This document shows positions 42,967 to 51,750 of a stretch of 64,000 nucleotides of DNA, one piece after another. This stretch comes from SSSZ01 sp036732025 (GTDB taxonomy: Bacteria; Pseudomonadota; Gammaproteobacteria; Burkholderiales; Rhodocyclaceae). Location of the stretch: contig DAINDE010000019.1 of assembly GCA_036732025.1 (NCBI GenBank), forward strand, positions 1 through 64,000, read 5' to 3'. The notes under the pieces were generated by a model. That model made no database searches, had not been told where the DNA came from, and saw nothing but the letters and a program-made list of their open reading frames with translations. How positions within the stretch are numbered: position 1 is the first letter of the stretch; each line of letters begins with the position of its first letter. The translations under genes and the position numbers were made by a program.

Positions 42967-43173
42967 GTGGAAAACACCGTCATCAAGATCGGCGGCATGA
43001 GCTGCCAAGGCTGTGTCAAGAACATCACCGGCGTCCTCGCCGCCCTTCCCGGCGTGGCCGGTGCCGAGGTCTCCCTGGAGGCGGGGCAGGCCCGGGTGGC
43101 CTACGACCCGGCGGCGGTGAGCCGCGAGGCCCTGTGCGCCGCCATCGAGGATGCCGGTTTCGACGCCGAGTGA
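42967..43173 (+). CDS. CopZ-like heavy-metal-associated protein
   Basis: 68-residue single HMA domain with the metal-binding GGMSCQGC motif (C13/C16). Such proteins carry Cu+ to P1B ATPases; copA lies two genes upstream. GTG start behind an AGGAG site, 3 nt after the GGDEF-EAL gene. Confidence 0.9.
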   Translation: MENTVIKIGGMSCQGCVKNITGVLAALPGVAGAEVSLEAGQARVAYDPAAVSREALCAAIEDAGFDAE

Positions 43174-43205
43174 GATAATCGCGGCATTCCGCGGCAGGCA
43201 ACCCG

Positions 43206-44261
43206 ATGAACTCCCCCGAACCCAAAGAAATCCGGCTCACCCAGCTTTCCCACGGCGGCGGCTGCGGCTGCAAGATCGCCCCCGGCGTCCTCGAAAAGAT
43301 CCTCGCCCAGAACGCCCGCGGCATCGTTCCGCCACAGCTCCTGGTCGGTATCGAGACCGCCGACGACGCGGCCGTCTACAAGATCAACGACAAGCAGGCC
43401 ATCGTCGCCACGACGGATTTCTTCATGCCCATCGTGGACGATCCCTACGACTTCGGTCGCATCGCCGCCACCAACGCCATTTCCGACGTGTACGCCATGG
43501 GTGGCACGCCCCTCTTCGCCCTGGCCCTGGTGGGCATGCCGGTGAACACCTTGCCCCTGGAGACCATCGGCCGCATCCTGGCCGGTGGCGAGGCGGTCTG
43601 CCGGGCCGCCAACATCCCCATCGCCGGCGGGCACACCATCGACTCGGTGGAACCCATCTACGGCCTCGTCGCCATCGGCCTGGTGGACCCGGCCCACGTC
43701 AAGCGCAACGCCGACGCCCGCCCCGGCGACCGGCTCATCCTCGGCAAGGCCCTGGGGGTGGGCGTCTACAGCGCCGCCTTCAAGAAGGGCAAGCTGTCGC
43801 GGGCGGATTACGAGGCCATGATCGCCAGCACCACCCAGCTCAACACGCCGGGGCCGCTGCTGGCCTGCCTGGAGGGCGTCCACGCCGTCACCGATGTCAC
43901 CGGCTTCGGGCTCCTCGGCCACCTGCTGGAAATCTGCAAGGGTTCCGGCGTGGCGGCGCGGCTGGATTTCGCCAGCCTGCCCTTCCTGCCCCACGCCATC
44001 GACCTGGCCCGGGAGGGCAACGTCACCGGCGCGTCCGGGCGCAACTGGGCGAGCTACGGTGAGCGGATCGCCTGCGCGGCTCCCCTCGGCGAGGCCGAAC
44101 GGGCACTGCTGACCGATCCCCAGACGTCCGGCGGCCTGCTCGTTTCCTGTTCGCCGGAAACCGTGACGGAAGTGCTCTCCATCTTCCTCCAGCAGGGCTT
44201 TTCCCACGTTTCGGTGGTCGGCGAGATCGTCGAGGGAACGCCCGTCGTCACGGTCGCCTGA
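43206..44261 (+). CDS. selD: Selenide, water dikinase (selenophosphate synthase)
   Basis: 351 residues. Makes the selenium donor for Sec-tRNA and 2-selenouridine. The catalytic site is SHGGGCGCK with Cys (C20, equivalent to E. coli C17) rather than Sec, and K23. The PurM/ThiL-type ATP fold shows TTDFFMPIVDDPYDFG and DVTGFGLLGH. It is 32 nt after the HMA gene. No selAB genes are in the window. Confidence 0.95.
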   Translation: MNSPEPKEIRLTQLSHGGGCGCKIAPGVLEKILAQNARGIVPPQLLVGIETADDAAVYKINDKQAIVATTDFFMPIVDDPYDFGRIAATNAISDVYAMGGTPLFALALVGMPVNTLPLETIGRILAGGEAVCRAANIPIAGGHTIDSVEPIYGLVAIGLVDPAHVKRNADARPGDRLILGKALGVGVYSAAFKKGKLSRADYEAMIASTTQLNTPGPLLACLEGVHAVTDVTGFGLLGHLLEICKGSGVAARLDFASLPFLPHAIDLAREGNVTGASGRNWASYGERIACAAPLGEAERALLTDPQTSGGLLVSCSPETVTEVLSIFLQQGFSHVSVVGEIVEGTPVVTVA

Positions 44262-44294
44262 TCCCGCCGGGTGGTGCCGCTGTACATGTTGTTA

Positions 44295-44317
44295 CAAATG
44301 AGATACATTCGCATTTG
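44295..44317 (+). promoter_or_regulatory. Fur box upstream of the TonB receptor
   Basis: CAAATGAGA-N3-ATTCGCATTTG lies within a larger dyad (TTACAAATG/CATTTGTAA, 44292-44320). It matches the idealised Fur palindrome (CAAATGAGAATGATTCTCATTTG) at all but the three central bases and one other. It sits about 75 nt before the receptor start, so iron repression is likely. Confidence 0.8.
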
Positions 44318-44390
44318 TAAACAATAACCGGACCAGCCCGCCAGCCTGCTGCCAGCCAGCCACGTCCTCAACCTATCTTGAGGAACCCCA

Positions 44391-46565
44391 ATGGCTGACC
44401 ACAGCAACCCCCCGTTTCGTCCGGCGGTCCTGACCGCTGCCCTCCTGCTGGCTTTTGCCGCTCCCGGCGCCCTGGCCGCCGACGCCGAGCCGGAAAAGAC
44501 CCTGGCCCCGGTCAAGGTGACCGACAAGGCGGAAAAGGAAAGTGCCGGCTACCAGGGCGGCGCCACCCGCGTCGGCAAGGTGACGCAACTGCCCAAGGAC
44601 GTGCCCCAGGCCCTGACCATCGTCAGCGAGGCCCTCATCGAGGACAAGAACGCCGACACCCTGAAGGAAGCCCTGCGCAACGTCGCCGGCCTCTCCTTCA
44701 ATGCCGGCGAGGGCGGCCGCATCGGCGACAACATGACGCTGCGCGGCTTCTCCTCCTTCGGCGATCTCTACCTGGACGGCATCCGCGACGTCGCCCAGTA
44801 CAACCGGGAAACCTTCAACATCGAGCAGGTGGAAGTCCTGCGCGGTTCCGCCGCCATGCTCTTCGGCCGCGGCCAGGCCGGGGGCGTGATCAACCAGGCG
44901 AGCAAGGAGCCCGGCCTGATGAACAAGGGCAGCGTCACCACCACCCTGGGCAGCTACGACTACAAGCGGGTCACCGCCGACGTGAACCAGGTGGTGGGCG
45001 AGAACGCCGCGTTGCGCGTCACCGCCATGAAGACCGACGCCGGCAGTTCCCGGGACCGGGTCGAGACCGAGCGGGATGGCTTCGCCCCCACCCTGCGCTG
45101 GGGCATCGGTACCGCCGACGAATTCTCCCTCGGCCACTATTACCTGAAGACCCACAACACCCTCGACTACGGTGTTCCCTTCTTCCACAACAAGCCCCTG
45201 GACGTGCCCGCCAGCCGCTTCTACGGCACCACTTCGGACTACGAGGACAACACCACCAACATCACCACCGGCACCTACAAGCACCGCTTTTCCAACGATA
45301 CCGAACTGCGCACGGTGCTGCGCTACGCCGACTACACCCGCGACCTGTGGGGCGTGGCGCCGCGGCTGCCCGGGGGCACCACCACCATTACCGACAGCAC
45401 GGTGATCAACCGCGGCCGCCAGGCCCGGGGCGGCCACGAGCAGACCTGGACCAGCCAGACCGACTTCACCACCAAGTTCGCCACCGGCGCCGTCAAGCAC
45501 GAGGTCCTGGCCGGGCTGGAGCTGCTGCAGGAGCGGGCCGGCCGCTGGAGCTACAACAATGCGAGCATCGCCGCCAACCCGTCCACCACCGTCGGCAACC
45601 CGGACAACACGCCGGTTCTGCCCCAGGGCTACGGCAGCCGCTACCGCAGCGGCATCAACACCTATGAAGGCGTCACCGTCGGCACCTACGCCCAGGACGC
45701 CATCGAATTCCTGCCCGGCTGGAAGGTGCTGCTGGGCGCCCGCCACGACAAAATGGACGCCGAATACAGCAACGGCGCCACCGTGGACTTCGGCGAATGG
45801 AGCTACCGCACCGGCCTGTCCTGGCAGCCCGACGACTACCAGCATTACTATCTGGCTTTCAGCGATTCCTTCAACCCGACGGCGGACCTCTACCAGTTCA
45901 CCACCACCACCACCCCGGCCCCGCCGGAGCGCAGCAAGACCCTGGAACTGGGCAGCAAGTGGGAACTCTTCGAGGGCGACCTGTCCCTGCGCACCTCCCT
46001 CTACCGGGCGGAAAAGGAGTGGGAACGCAACACCGACGTGGAATCGGCCTCCAACCCGCCGACCCTGGCCAATCCCTACCCCAACCTGCTGACCCGCAAA
46101 CGCCACACCAACGGCTTCGAGCTGGAGGCCGCCGGCCGCATCACCAACCGCTGGGAGGTCTTCTTCGGCTGGGCCTTGCTCGACGCCAAGATCGACGAGG
46201 CCAAGCCCGGCGGCAGCAAGGCGGTGGAAGGCATGCGGCCCCGCAACACGCCCCATTTCACCTACAGCCTGTGGTCCACCTATCGCCTGGACGGCGGCTG
46301 GCGCGTCGGCGGCGGCGTCGAGGGCAAGGGCGAGCGGCTGGCCTACGGCATCCCCAACGGCACCGCCGTGCCCAGCCCCAACGTGGCACCGGGCTATCGC
46401 CGCTGGGATGCCATGGTGTCCTACGAGCAGGCCAAATACGTGGTCAAGCTCAACATTCTCAACCTCTTCGACAAGCGCTACTACGAGTCGGTGTATGAAA
46501 ACGGCGGCCACGTCGTGCCCGGCACCCAGCGGGCGGCGCAGATGAGCGTCGAATACAAGTTCTAG
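44391..46565 (+). CDS. TonB-dependent siderophore receptor
   Basis: 724 residues. Signal peptide (to about residue 26, ALA-AD), TonB-box-like TLAPVKVTD, plug domain (VPQALTIVSEALIEDKNA, EVLRGSAAMLFGRGQAGGVIN) and a 22-stranded barrel ending in the outer-membrane aromatic residue (VEYKF). The LRGSAAMLFGRGQ signature is shared with catecholate and hydroxamate receptors of the FhuE/FiuA type. No STN signalling domain. A Fur box lies upstream. A DUF1513 gene follows 14 nt later. Confidence 0.92.
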   Translation: MADHSNPPFRPAVLTAALLLAFAAPGALAADAEPEKTLAPVKVTDKAEKESAGYQGGATRVGKVTQLPKDVPQALTIVSEALIEDKNADTLKEALRNVAGLSFNAGEGGRIGDNMTLRGFSSFGDLYLDGIRDVAQYNRETFNIEQVEVLRGSAAMLFGRGQAGGVINQASKEPGLMNKGSVTTTLGSYDYKRVTADVNQVVGENAALRVTAMKTDAGSSRDRVETERDGFAPTLRWGIGTADEFSLGHYYLKTHNTLDYGVPFFHNKPLDVPASRFYGTTSDYEDNTTNITTGTYKHRFSNDTELRTVLRYADYTRDLWGVAPRLPGGTTTITDSTVINRGRQARGGHEQTWTSQTDFTTKFATGAVKHEVLAGLELLQERAGRWSYNNASIAANPSTTVGNPDNTPVLPQGYGSRYRSGINTYEGVTVGTYAQDAIEFLPGWKVLLGARHDKMDAEYSNGATVDFGEWSYRTGLSWQPDDYQHYYLAFSDSFNPTADLYQFTTTTTPAPPERSKTLELGSKWELFEGDLSLRTSLYRAEKEWERNTDVESASNPPTLANPYPNLLTRKRHTNGFELEAAGRITNRWEVFFGWALLDAKIDEAKPGGSKAVEGMRPRNTPHFTYSLWSTYRLDGGWRVGGGVEGKGERLAYGIPNGTAVPSPNVAPGYRRWDAMVSYEQAKYVVKLNILNLFDKRYYESVYENGGHVVPGTQRAAQMSVEYKF

Positions 46566-46579
46566 ACGGAGCGACGACC

Positions 46580-47698
46580 ATGAATCGACGTCAAATGCTT
46601 TTGGCCCTGGCTTCCCTCGGGGCGCTGCCCCGGGTAGCCCTGGCGGCACCGGCCGCACCCGGCCCCACCCTCATCGGCGCCGCCTGGCGGGGCCCCAACC
46701 CGGGCGACCCCTATTTTGCCGGCATACTGGCGGCCGACTGGCAGGCCGAAAAGCTCGCCATCCGCTACGCCGTGCCCCTGCCCACCCGGCCCCACGGCCT
46801 CACCGCCGAAGCCGGCGGCGGCCTTCTGGTGGTGGGCGTGCGGCCCGGCGGCTGGATGCTGCGCTGCGACGGCGAGGGGCGGATCGTCAACCAGGTGCGA
46901 GCGGAAGAGGAGGGGGGCGCCACCCGCTTCAGCGGCCACGCCGCGGTGGCCGGCGAGCGGCTCTACACCAGCGAGACCGAGGTCGCCACCGGCCGCGGGC
47001 GGGTGGGGGTGCGCGATGCCCGCAGCCTGCAAAAGCTGGCGGAATGGGATACCCACGGCATCGACCCGCACCAGCTCGTCCTTGATCCCGACGGCAACCT
47101 CATCGTCGCCAACGGCGGCGTGCCCCGCACCATACCGGGCGACAAGAAGCACGACCTGCAGCGCATGGATTCTTCCCTGGTGCGGCTCGCCACCGGCGAC
47201 GGCCGCCTGCTTCGCCAGTGGCGCCTGGAGGATCCCCGCCTCAGCCTGCGCCACCTGGCCTGGAACCGCCATCCCGAGGCGGGCGACCCCCTCCTCGGCA
47301 TCGCCCTGCAGGCGGAACACGACGATCCCGCCGCCCGTGCCGCGGCGCCCCTGCTGGCCGTCCTCCGCGGCGACGAACTCAGCGTGCCCACCCGGGCCAA
47401 CGACGGCATCGGCTACGCCGGCGACATCGCCGCCGCCTACCGCGGCGGCTTTGCCGTCTCCAGCCACCAGGCCGGGGTGGCCCAGGTCTGGCACCCGGGA
47501 GCGCCGGAGCAGATGACCTCGGTGGTCAAGTTCAAGGAAGCCTACGCCCTGGCCAGTTGGCCGGGGAGCGGGGAGGAAGGGGGGCTGGTGATCAGCACCG
47601 CCTACGGAGCGGTGCGCTGGCTGCCGGCGGGCAAGGCCGCCTTCCTGGCCTGGCCGGAACCCATGGCGGTGGACAACCACTGGGTGCTGGCCGGCTGA
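46580..47698 (+). CDS. DUF1513 family exported protein
   Basis: 372 residues. The N-terminus (MNRRQMLLALASLGALP) has a twin-arginine-like RR followed by a hydrophobic stretch, so Tat export is possible though the motif is incomplete. The body is beta-propeller-like, with HGIDPHQLVLDPDGNLIVANGG. DUF1513 genes usually accompany imelysin, di-heme oxidoreductase or TonB receptor genes in iron uptake operons. It shares the operon with the Fur-boxed receptor. The molecular function is unknown. Confidence 0.82.
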   Translation: MNRRQMLLALASLGALPRVALAAPAAPGPTLIGAAWRGPNPGDPYFAGILAADWQAEKLAIRYAVPLPTRPHGLTAEAGGGLLVVGVRPGGWMLRCDGEGRIVNQVRAEEEGGATRFSGHAAVAGERLYTSETEVATGRGRVGVRDARSLQKLAEWDTHGIDPHQLVLDPDGNLIVANGGVPRTIPGDKKHDLQRMDSSLVRLATGDGRLLRQWRLEDPRLSLRHLAWNRHPEAGDPLLGIALQAEHDDPAARAAAPLLAVLRGDELSVPTRANDGIGYAGDIAAAYRGGFAVSSHQAGVAQVWHPGAPEQMTSVVKFKEAYALASWPGSGEEGGLVISTAYGAVRWLPAGKAAFLAWPEPMAVDNHWVLAG

Positions 47699-47705
47699 CG
47701 CCGGG

Positions 47706-48473
47706 TCAGGGCAGCGCCGGGCCAGCCGTCAGCCAGATGGCGGTGCCAAGCATCATCCAGGCAAACGCGGCCCGCAGGCGCCGCTCCGGCAACCGGTGGG
47801 CGACGGCCACTCCCGCCGAAACGGTGGCCAGGCCGCCCGCCGCCAGGGGCAGGCCGAGGGACCATTCCACCTGGTGGGCGGCGGCGTAGGTTCCCAGGGC
47901 GATCATGGAACTGGGCGCCACCAGGGCCAGGGAAAGGCTCTGGGCCACCGTCTGCCGCTGGGCCAGCCAGCCGGTGAGCAGCGGGGTCGCCACCAGGCCG
48001 CCGCCGATGCCCAGAAGCCCCATGCTGCTGCCGCCCACCACGCCCACCACCGGCAGGGCGCGGATATCCAGGTCAGCCGCGACCGGGCGCGCGGCCGGGC
48101 TCCGGCGGGCCAGCATGTGCAGGGCGAGCAGGGCGAGGAAGGCGGCGAAGGCCAGGCGCAGCACCTGCGGTTCCAGGCGGGTGGCGTAGTGAGCCATGGC
48201 GGCCGTGGTCAGGGTGGCGGAAAGGCCGATGGCCAGGGCCTTGCCCAGGGCCACCGGATGCCGCCGGCTGTAGCGCCACCAACCGATGAGCAGGTTGGGC
48301 GCCATCATCGCCAGTGCCGTTCCCTGGGCGAGGGGCTGGGGCAGGCCAAAGCCGAGCGCCAGCAGGGGAATGGCAATGATGCCGCCGCCGATGCCGAAGA
48401 GGCCGCCGAAGAAACCCAGTCCCGCGCCGAGGGCGAGGATAGCGGCAAAATGGGAGAAGTCGGGGAGGTTCAT
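47706..48473 (-). CDS. TSUP family permease (TauE/SafE-like)
   Basis: 255 residues, about eight transmembrane helices with the two repeated motifs of the family (GLFGIGGGIIAIPLL and GLLGIGGGLVATPLL). Substrates are usually sulfite, sulfonates or organic anions; here unknown. Divergent from a LysR regulator that may control it, and convergent with the DUF1513 gene with a 7-nt gap. Confidence 0.88.
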   Translation of the reverse strand: MNLPDFSHFAAILALGAGLGFFGGLFGIGGGIIAIPLLALGFGLPQPLAQGTALAMMAPNLLIGWWRYSRRHPVALGKALAIGLSATLTTAAMAHYATRLEPQVLRLAFAAFLALLALHMLARRSPAARPVAADLDIRALPVVGVVGGSSMGLLGIGGGLVATPLLTGWLAQRQTVAQSLSLALVAPSSMIALGTYAAAHQVEWSLGLPLAAGGLATVSAGVAVAHRLPERRLRAAFAWMMLGTAIWLTAGPALP

Positions 48474-48548
48474 GGCGGCGGCACGGGTGAAAGGGAGGGT
48501 CCATGATATTCACCTCATGGATTGATACAATGGCGTGAAAATACATTT

Positions 48549-48571
48549 ATTCGTAACATAAACGCACGAAT
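48549..48571. promoter_or_regulatory. LysR-type operator ATTCGT-N11-ACGAAT
   Basis: A perfect 6-bp inverted repeat with 11-nt spacing (the T-N11-A pattern of LysR-type regulators) overlaps the start codon of the LysR gene in the divergent region with the TSUP permease. Negative autoregulation and control of the permease are plausible. Confidence 0.55.
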
Positions 48572-49493
48572 GAAAGACGCTCCCGATCTCGCCTTTTTCT
48601 GCCTCCTCGCCCGCCAGCCCAGTCTGGCCGCGGCGGCCCAGGCCCTGGGGGTGACACCGCCGGCGGTGAGCCGGCGCCTGGCAGCCCTGGAAGGGCGCCT
48701 GGGGGTGCGGCTGCTCAACCGCACCACTCGCCGCCTGAGCCTGACTGCCGAGGGCGAACGCTACCTGGAGGAAGGGGAAGCCATCCTGCGGGACCTCGAG
48801 CGTCTGGAACGATCCCTGGCCGCCGCCCGGGAGACGCCGCGGGGGCTACTGCGCATCAACGCCACCTTCGGCTTCGGGCGCCGCCACCTGGCGCCGGCCA
48901 TTGCCGAATTTGCCGTCCGCTACCCCGAGGTGGAGGTGATCCTGCAACTGACCGACCGCCCCCTGGATCTCGTCGCCGAGGCCATGGATATCGGTATCCG
49001 CTTCGGCCCGCCGCCGGACGCCCGGGTCCTGGCCCGGCCCATCGCCGCCAACCGACGCCTGCTGTGTGCCGCGCCCACCTACCTGGCGGCGGCCGGCGAG
49101 CCGGCTGCACCGCAGGACCTGCCGGCCCACCAATGCATCGTCATCCGCGAGAACGAGCGGGCCTACAACAACTGGCAGTTGTTCGACGGCGCCCGCCAGG
49201 CGACCATCAAGGTGCGCGGGGCGCTCGCCACCAACCACGGAGAGATTGCCGTGGACTGGGCCCTGGCCGGGCTCGGCATCGTATTGCGTTCGGAATGGGA
49301 TGTGGCCGGCTATCTGCGGGGGGGCCAGTTGCGGCGGGTGCTGGCGCCCTGGGTGGGAGCGGCGGCGGACATCCATGCCGTCTATCCCCAGCGCCACCAC
49401 CTGTCGGCCAAGGTGCAGGCTTTCATCGATTTCCTGGCGGAGCGTTTCGCCGCCTACCGGCCCGATCCGCGCGCGGCCAGGGCGCCCTGGTAG
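48570..49493 (+). CDS. LysR family transcriptional regulator
   Basis: 307 residues. N-terminal winged helix (PSLAAAAQALGVTPPAVSRRLAALEGRLGVRLLNRTTRRL) and C-terminal effector-binding domain (RGLLRINATFGFGRRHL onward). ATG 48570 gives the standard N-terminus (MKDAPDLAFFCLLA); the upstream extension in frame is rejected. Divergent from the TSUP gene, its probable target. It converges with bfd. Confidence 0.9.
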   Translation: MKDAPDLAFFCLLARQPSLAAAAQALGVTPPAVSRRLAALEGRLGVRLLNRTTRRLSLTAEGERYLEEGEAILRDLERLERSLAAARETPRGLLRINATFGFGRRHLAPAIAEFAVRYPEVEVILQLTDRPLDLVAEAMDIGIRFGPPPDARVLARPIAANRRLLCAAPTYLAAAGEPAAPQDLPAHQCIVIRENERAYNNWQLFDGARQATIKVRGALATNHGEIAVDWALAGLGIVLRSEWDVAGYLRGGQLRRVLAPWVGAAADIHAVYPQRHHLSAKVQAFIDFLAERFAAYRPDPRAARAPW

Positions 49494-49499
49494 CGTGGC

Positions 49500-49706
49500 T
49501 CAGGCCAGGGCCATGTGGTGGCCGGCGTCGTTGGGGCAGTGGGAGCCGTGGGCTTGGCGAAGGCAGTCGCGGGCGCAGGAGGCGCAGCGGCCGCATTCGG
49601 ACGTGACGCCCAGGTCGCGGCGGAGATCCTTGAGCGTGCGGGCACCATCCCGCGCCGCTTCGTGGATCTGGCGTTCGGTGACGGCCTGGCAAACGCAAAC
49701 GTACAT
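49500..49706 (-). CDS. bfd: Bacterioferritin-associated ferredoxin
   Basis: 68 residues. The [2Fe-2S] ligands are C4 and C6 (MYVCVCQAV) plus the CGRCASC pair, as in Bfd, which reduces bacterioferritin to release stored iron. A further two cysteines lie downstream (ARDC, SHC). Two Fur-like boxes lie upstream, consistent with induction under iron starvation. No bfr gene is adjacent. Confidence 0.9.
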   Translation of the reverse strand: MYVCVCQAVTERQIHEAARDGARTLKDLRRDLGVTSECGRCASCARDCLRQAHGSHCPNDAGHHMALA

Positions 49707-49756
49707 GACTGGCGACTCCGTGGATCAAGGTTGCCGCGGTCGGGGTGCCACGGCTG

Positions 49757-49813
49757 CATGAGAATAATTCTCAACCGCATAAGTGGTGTTGTCAAGAATT
49801 ATTTTCATTTGCG
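49757..49813 (-). promoter_or_regulatory. Two Fur boxes upstream of bfd
   Basis: The first (49758-49773) reads ATGAGAATAATTCTCA, nearly perfect. The second (about 49793-49813) reads in the minus direction as CGCAAATGAAAATAATTCTTG, also Fur-like. They lie between bfd and the divergent metalloprotease-like gene, so either gene may be iron-regulated. Confidence 0.75.
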
Positions 49814-49957
49814 TTGGCTCCGCTTTGGGGAAATTGTCGCTTTTCCATCAATGGCTTGGTGCTTCGGGGCTGACACGCAAGGGACGTGCCCGGCACGGCG
49901 GAACGTTCCCGCCGCGGCATCCTCCAAGGAGGGAGCAAAGCACGGAAGGAGATCGCC

Positions 49958-50494
49958 ATGCTGGCGATGGAAATGATGGCGTACCTGCTGGCGGCGGCTT
50001 CCGGCATTTCCGGCTTGCCGCCGCCTTTGGTGGACGAGTTGCCGCCGGTCGTGGCCATGGCGCCGGAGGCCCTGCGGGCACAGGCCTGCTCCATGAAACA
50101 GGAGCAATGCCGGGGCATCGTCGCCTTGTTCGATGCCGACAACGGCCGCATCCTGGTCAGCGACGCCCTAGACCTTTCCGACCCGGCGGACAACTCCTTC
50201 CTCGTCCACGAACTGGTCCATGTCCTGGAATACCGCTACCGGGGCGGGCGGGGGCCGGAGGGATGCCGGGAAACCCTGCGTTCCGAACGCTTCGCCTACC
50301 GGGTGCAAAATGCCTACCTCCGGCGGGAGGGCCGGGCGGAACGCTTCGGCAGCAACATCATGGCCCTGGGCTGTGCCCCGGATCAGCCGGGGGATTCCAC
50401 CATCCGCCTGGAGCGGGGCTTCAACCGGGTCAACGAGGAAGCGGTCCTGCAGGACTTCCTGGAGGAAAGGCGGCGGGGGCGGGCGGCGCCGTAG
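49958..50494 (+). CDS. Zinc metalloprotease-like protein (DUF6647-like)
   Basis: 178 residues. VHELVHVLEYRY contains an HExxH-type motif (HELVH) expected for a zinc peptidase, and further glutamates follow (E in RSERFAYRVQ). The N-terminus is hydrophobic (MAYLLAAASGISGL), possibly a signal. An AAGGAGA site precedes ATG 49958. Family assignment is tentative. It overlaps the convergent DUF2325 gene by 65 nt and lies beside Fur boxes. Confidence 0.65.
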   Translation: MLAMEMMAYLLAAASGISGLPPPLVDELPPVVAMAPEALRAQACSMKQEQCRGIVALFDADNGRILVSDALDLSDPADNSFLVHELVHVLEYRYRGGRGPEGCRETLRSERFAYRVQNAYLRREGRAERFGSNIMALGCAPDQPGDSTIRLERGFNRVNEEAVLQDFLEERRRGRAAP

Positions 50495-51731
50495 TCGACG
50501 CGCCTGCCTCCGCCACGGAGCGGGCGAAGGTGGAGACCCCGGCGGTCTTGAGGTAGATGCAACGCTTGCCGCTGCGCTTGCACTGCTCCTTCACGCGCCA
50601 GTAGGCGTTGTGGCTGATACAGCCGGCCTGGCAGATGACCAGGTCGGCAGCGGCGAGAGCCGCGTCGATGCGGTGCAGGCTTTCCTCCAGGCCGCCGTCG
50701 TGGTGCAGGAAGCGGCCGCCACGGGATTCCACCAGTTGCCGGTAGGCCTCCACCGCACCGGAACGGCCGCCGACGCAGAGGACGCACTTGCCCTCCAGGG
50801 CGGCGCCGGCCGGGGCCGCTTCCGCCGGCGGGGCTGCGACGGTGGTCTCCTGCGGCCGGCAGACGCGCTGGCGGCGCTCCAGCTCCCGTTCCAGTTCGGC
50901 CACCCGGGCGGTCAGCGCAGTGGCGCGGCTTTCGGCATCGCCGGCCCGGCGCAGCAGGGCCTGGCGGTCGCGGAGCTCGGGCAAGGCCTGGCGCAGGCTG
51001 TCCAGCTGCCCGGCGAGGTTGGCCGCCGCGGCTTCCTTGCCGGCCAGCTCGACCCGCAGGGCCGCCGCCTGTTCCCCCAGCAGGGCGCTCTCCCGGGACT
51101 TTTCCCGGCGCAGGGACTCGGCTTCGCCCCGGGCGTCGGCCAGTTCGCTTCGCAGGCGGGCGTTTTCGTCACGCAGGGCTTGCAGGGCGCCGAGGTCGGC
51201 CCGGGTGCCCGTACCAACCTGGTGTTGGAGCATGTGGATGTCGGCGTAGATTTCCTGTTCCAGGGCCTTGTCGCAGGCCGGATGGCTCCAGGCCGCCCAC
51301 AGGGCGCCGGGAATGCCGGTGCCGGCGGCCACGGAGGCACGCCACAGGCGAGCCACGGCGGGGCTGTCCTTGGCTGAGGCGAAGCGCCGGATGTCGGCCT
51401 GGAAGCGTTTTTCCAGCGTCTTGTGCAGCAGTTCCGAGAGGGGGCCGCGGGTTTCGCAGGCGCCGACGGCGGAGGTATGCAGGACGAAATCGGCGGTTGC
51501 CCGGGGGAAGTGCATCACCCGGGCCATGAGGCCGCGCAGTTCGTCCACGCCGAAGCAGACGCCGACGAGGGGGCAATGGCACTTGTGGGCCATCTCCCAC
51601 AGGCGGCGGCGACGGGAGCCCTGGGCCGGCGGCGTGGCGGTGGCAAAGGGGCCGCCGGAAGGCTCGGGGACGGAAACCTTGCCGGCGAAAGCGCCGCCGG
51701 CGACGTGGTAAGGGGGGATGGGCGGGGGCAT
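50430..51731 (-). CDS. Coiled-coil protein with C-terminal DUF2325 domain
   Basis: 433 residues. After a Pro/Gly-rich start come a Cys/His-bearing segment (AHKCHCPLVGVCFGVDELRG), a long coiled coil (LRDENARLRSELADARGEAE and following heptads), then a DUF2325 domain (CVLCVGGRSGAVEAYRQLVE, LVICQAGCISHNAYWRVKE, ARSV) and a Pro/Ala-rich tail. DUF2325 is a Rossmann-like domain of unknown function with conserved cysteines that suggest metal or redox binding. ATG 51731 was chosen because it lies 19 nt after the preceding gene; a start at 51593 is possible. Confidence 0.75.
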   Translation of the reverse strand: MPPPIPPYHVAGGAFAGKVSVPEPSGGPFATATPPAQGSRRRRLWEMAHKCHCPLVGVCFGVDELRGLMARVMHFPRATADFVLHTSAVGACETRGPLSELLHKTLEKRFQADIRRFASAKDSPAVARLWRASVAAGTGIPGALWAAWSHPACDKALEQEIYADIHMLQHQVGTGTRADLGALQALRDENARLRSELADARGEAESLRREKSRESALLGEQAAALRVELAGKEAAAANLAGQLDSLRQALPELRDRQALLRRAGDAESRATALTARVAELERELERRQRVCRPQETTVAAPPAEAAPAGAALEGKCVLCVGGRSGAVEAYRQLVESRGGRFLHHDGGLEESLHRIDAALAAADLVICQAGCISHNAYWRVKEQCKRSGKRCIYLKTAGVSTFARSVAEAGASTTAPPAPAAFPPGSPAGPLPR

Positions 51732-51750
51732 GGATGCAGGGGTTGCAGGC

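Noticed and set aside
45899..45917. ACC trinucleotide repeat in the TonB receptor
   Set aside because: Short coding run for Thr residues in an extracellular loop; no sign of phase variation length.
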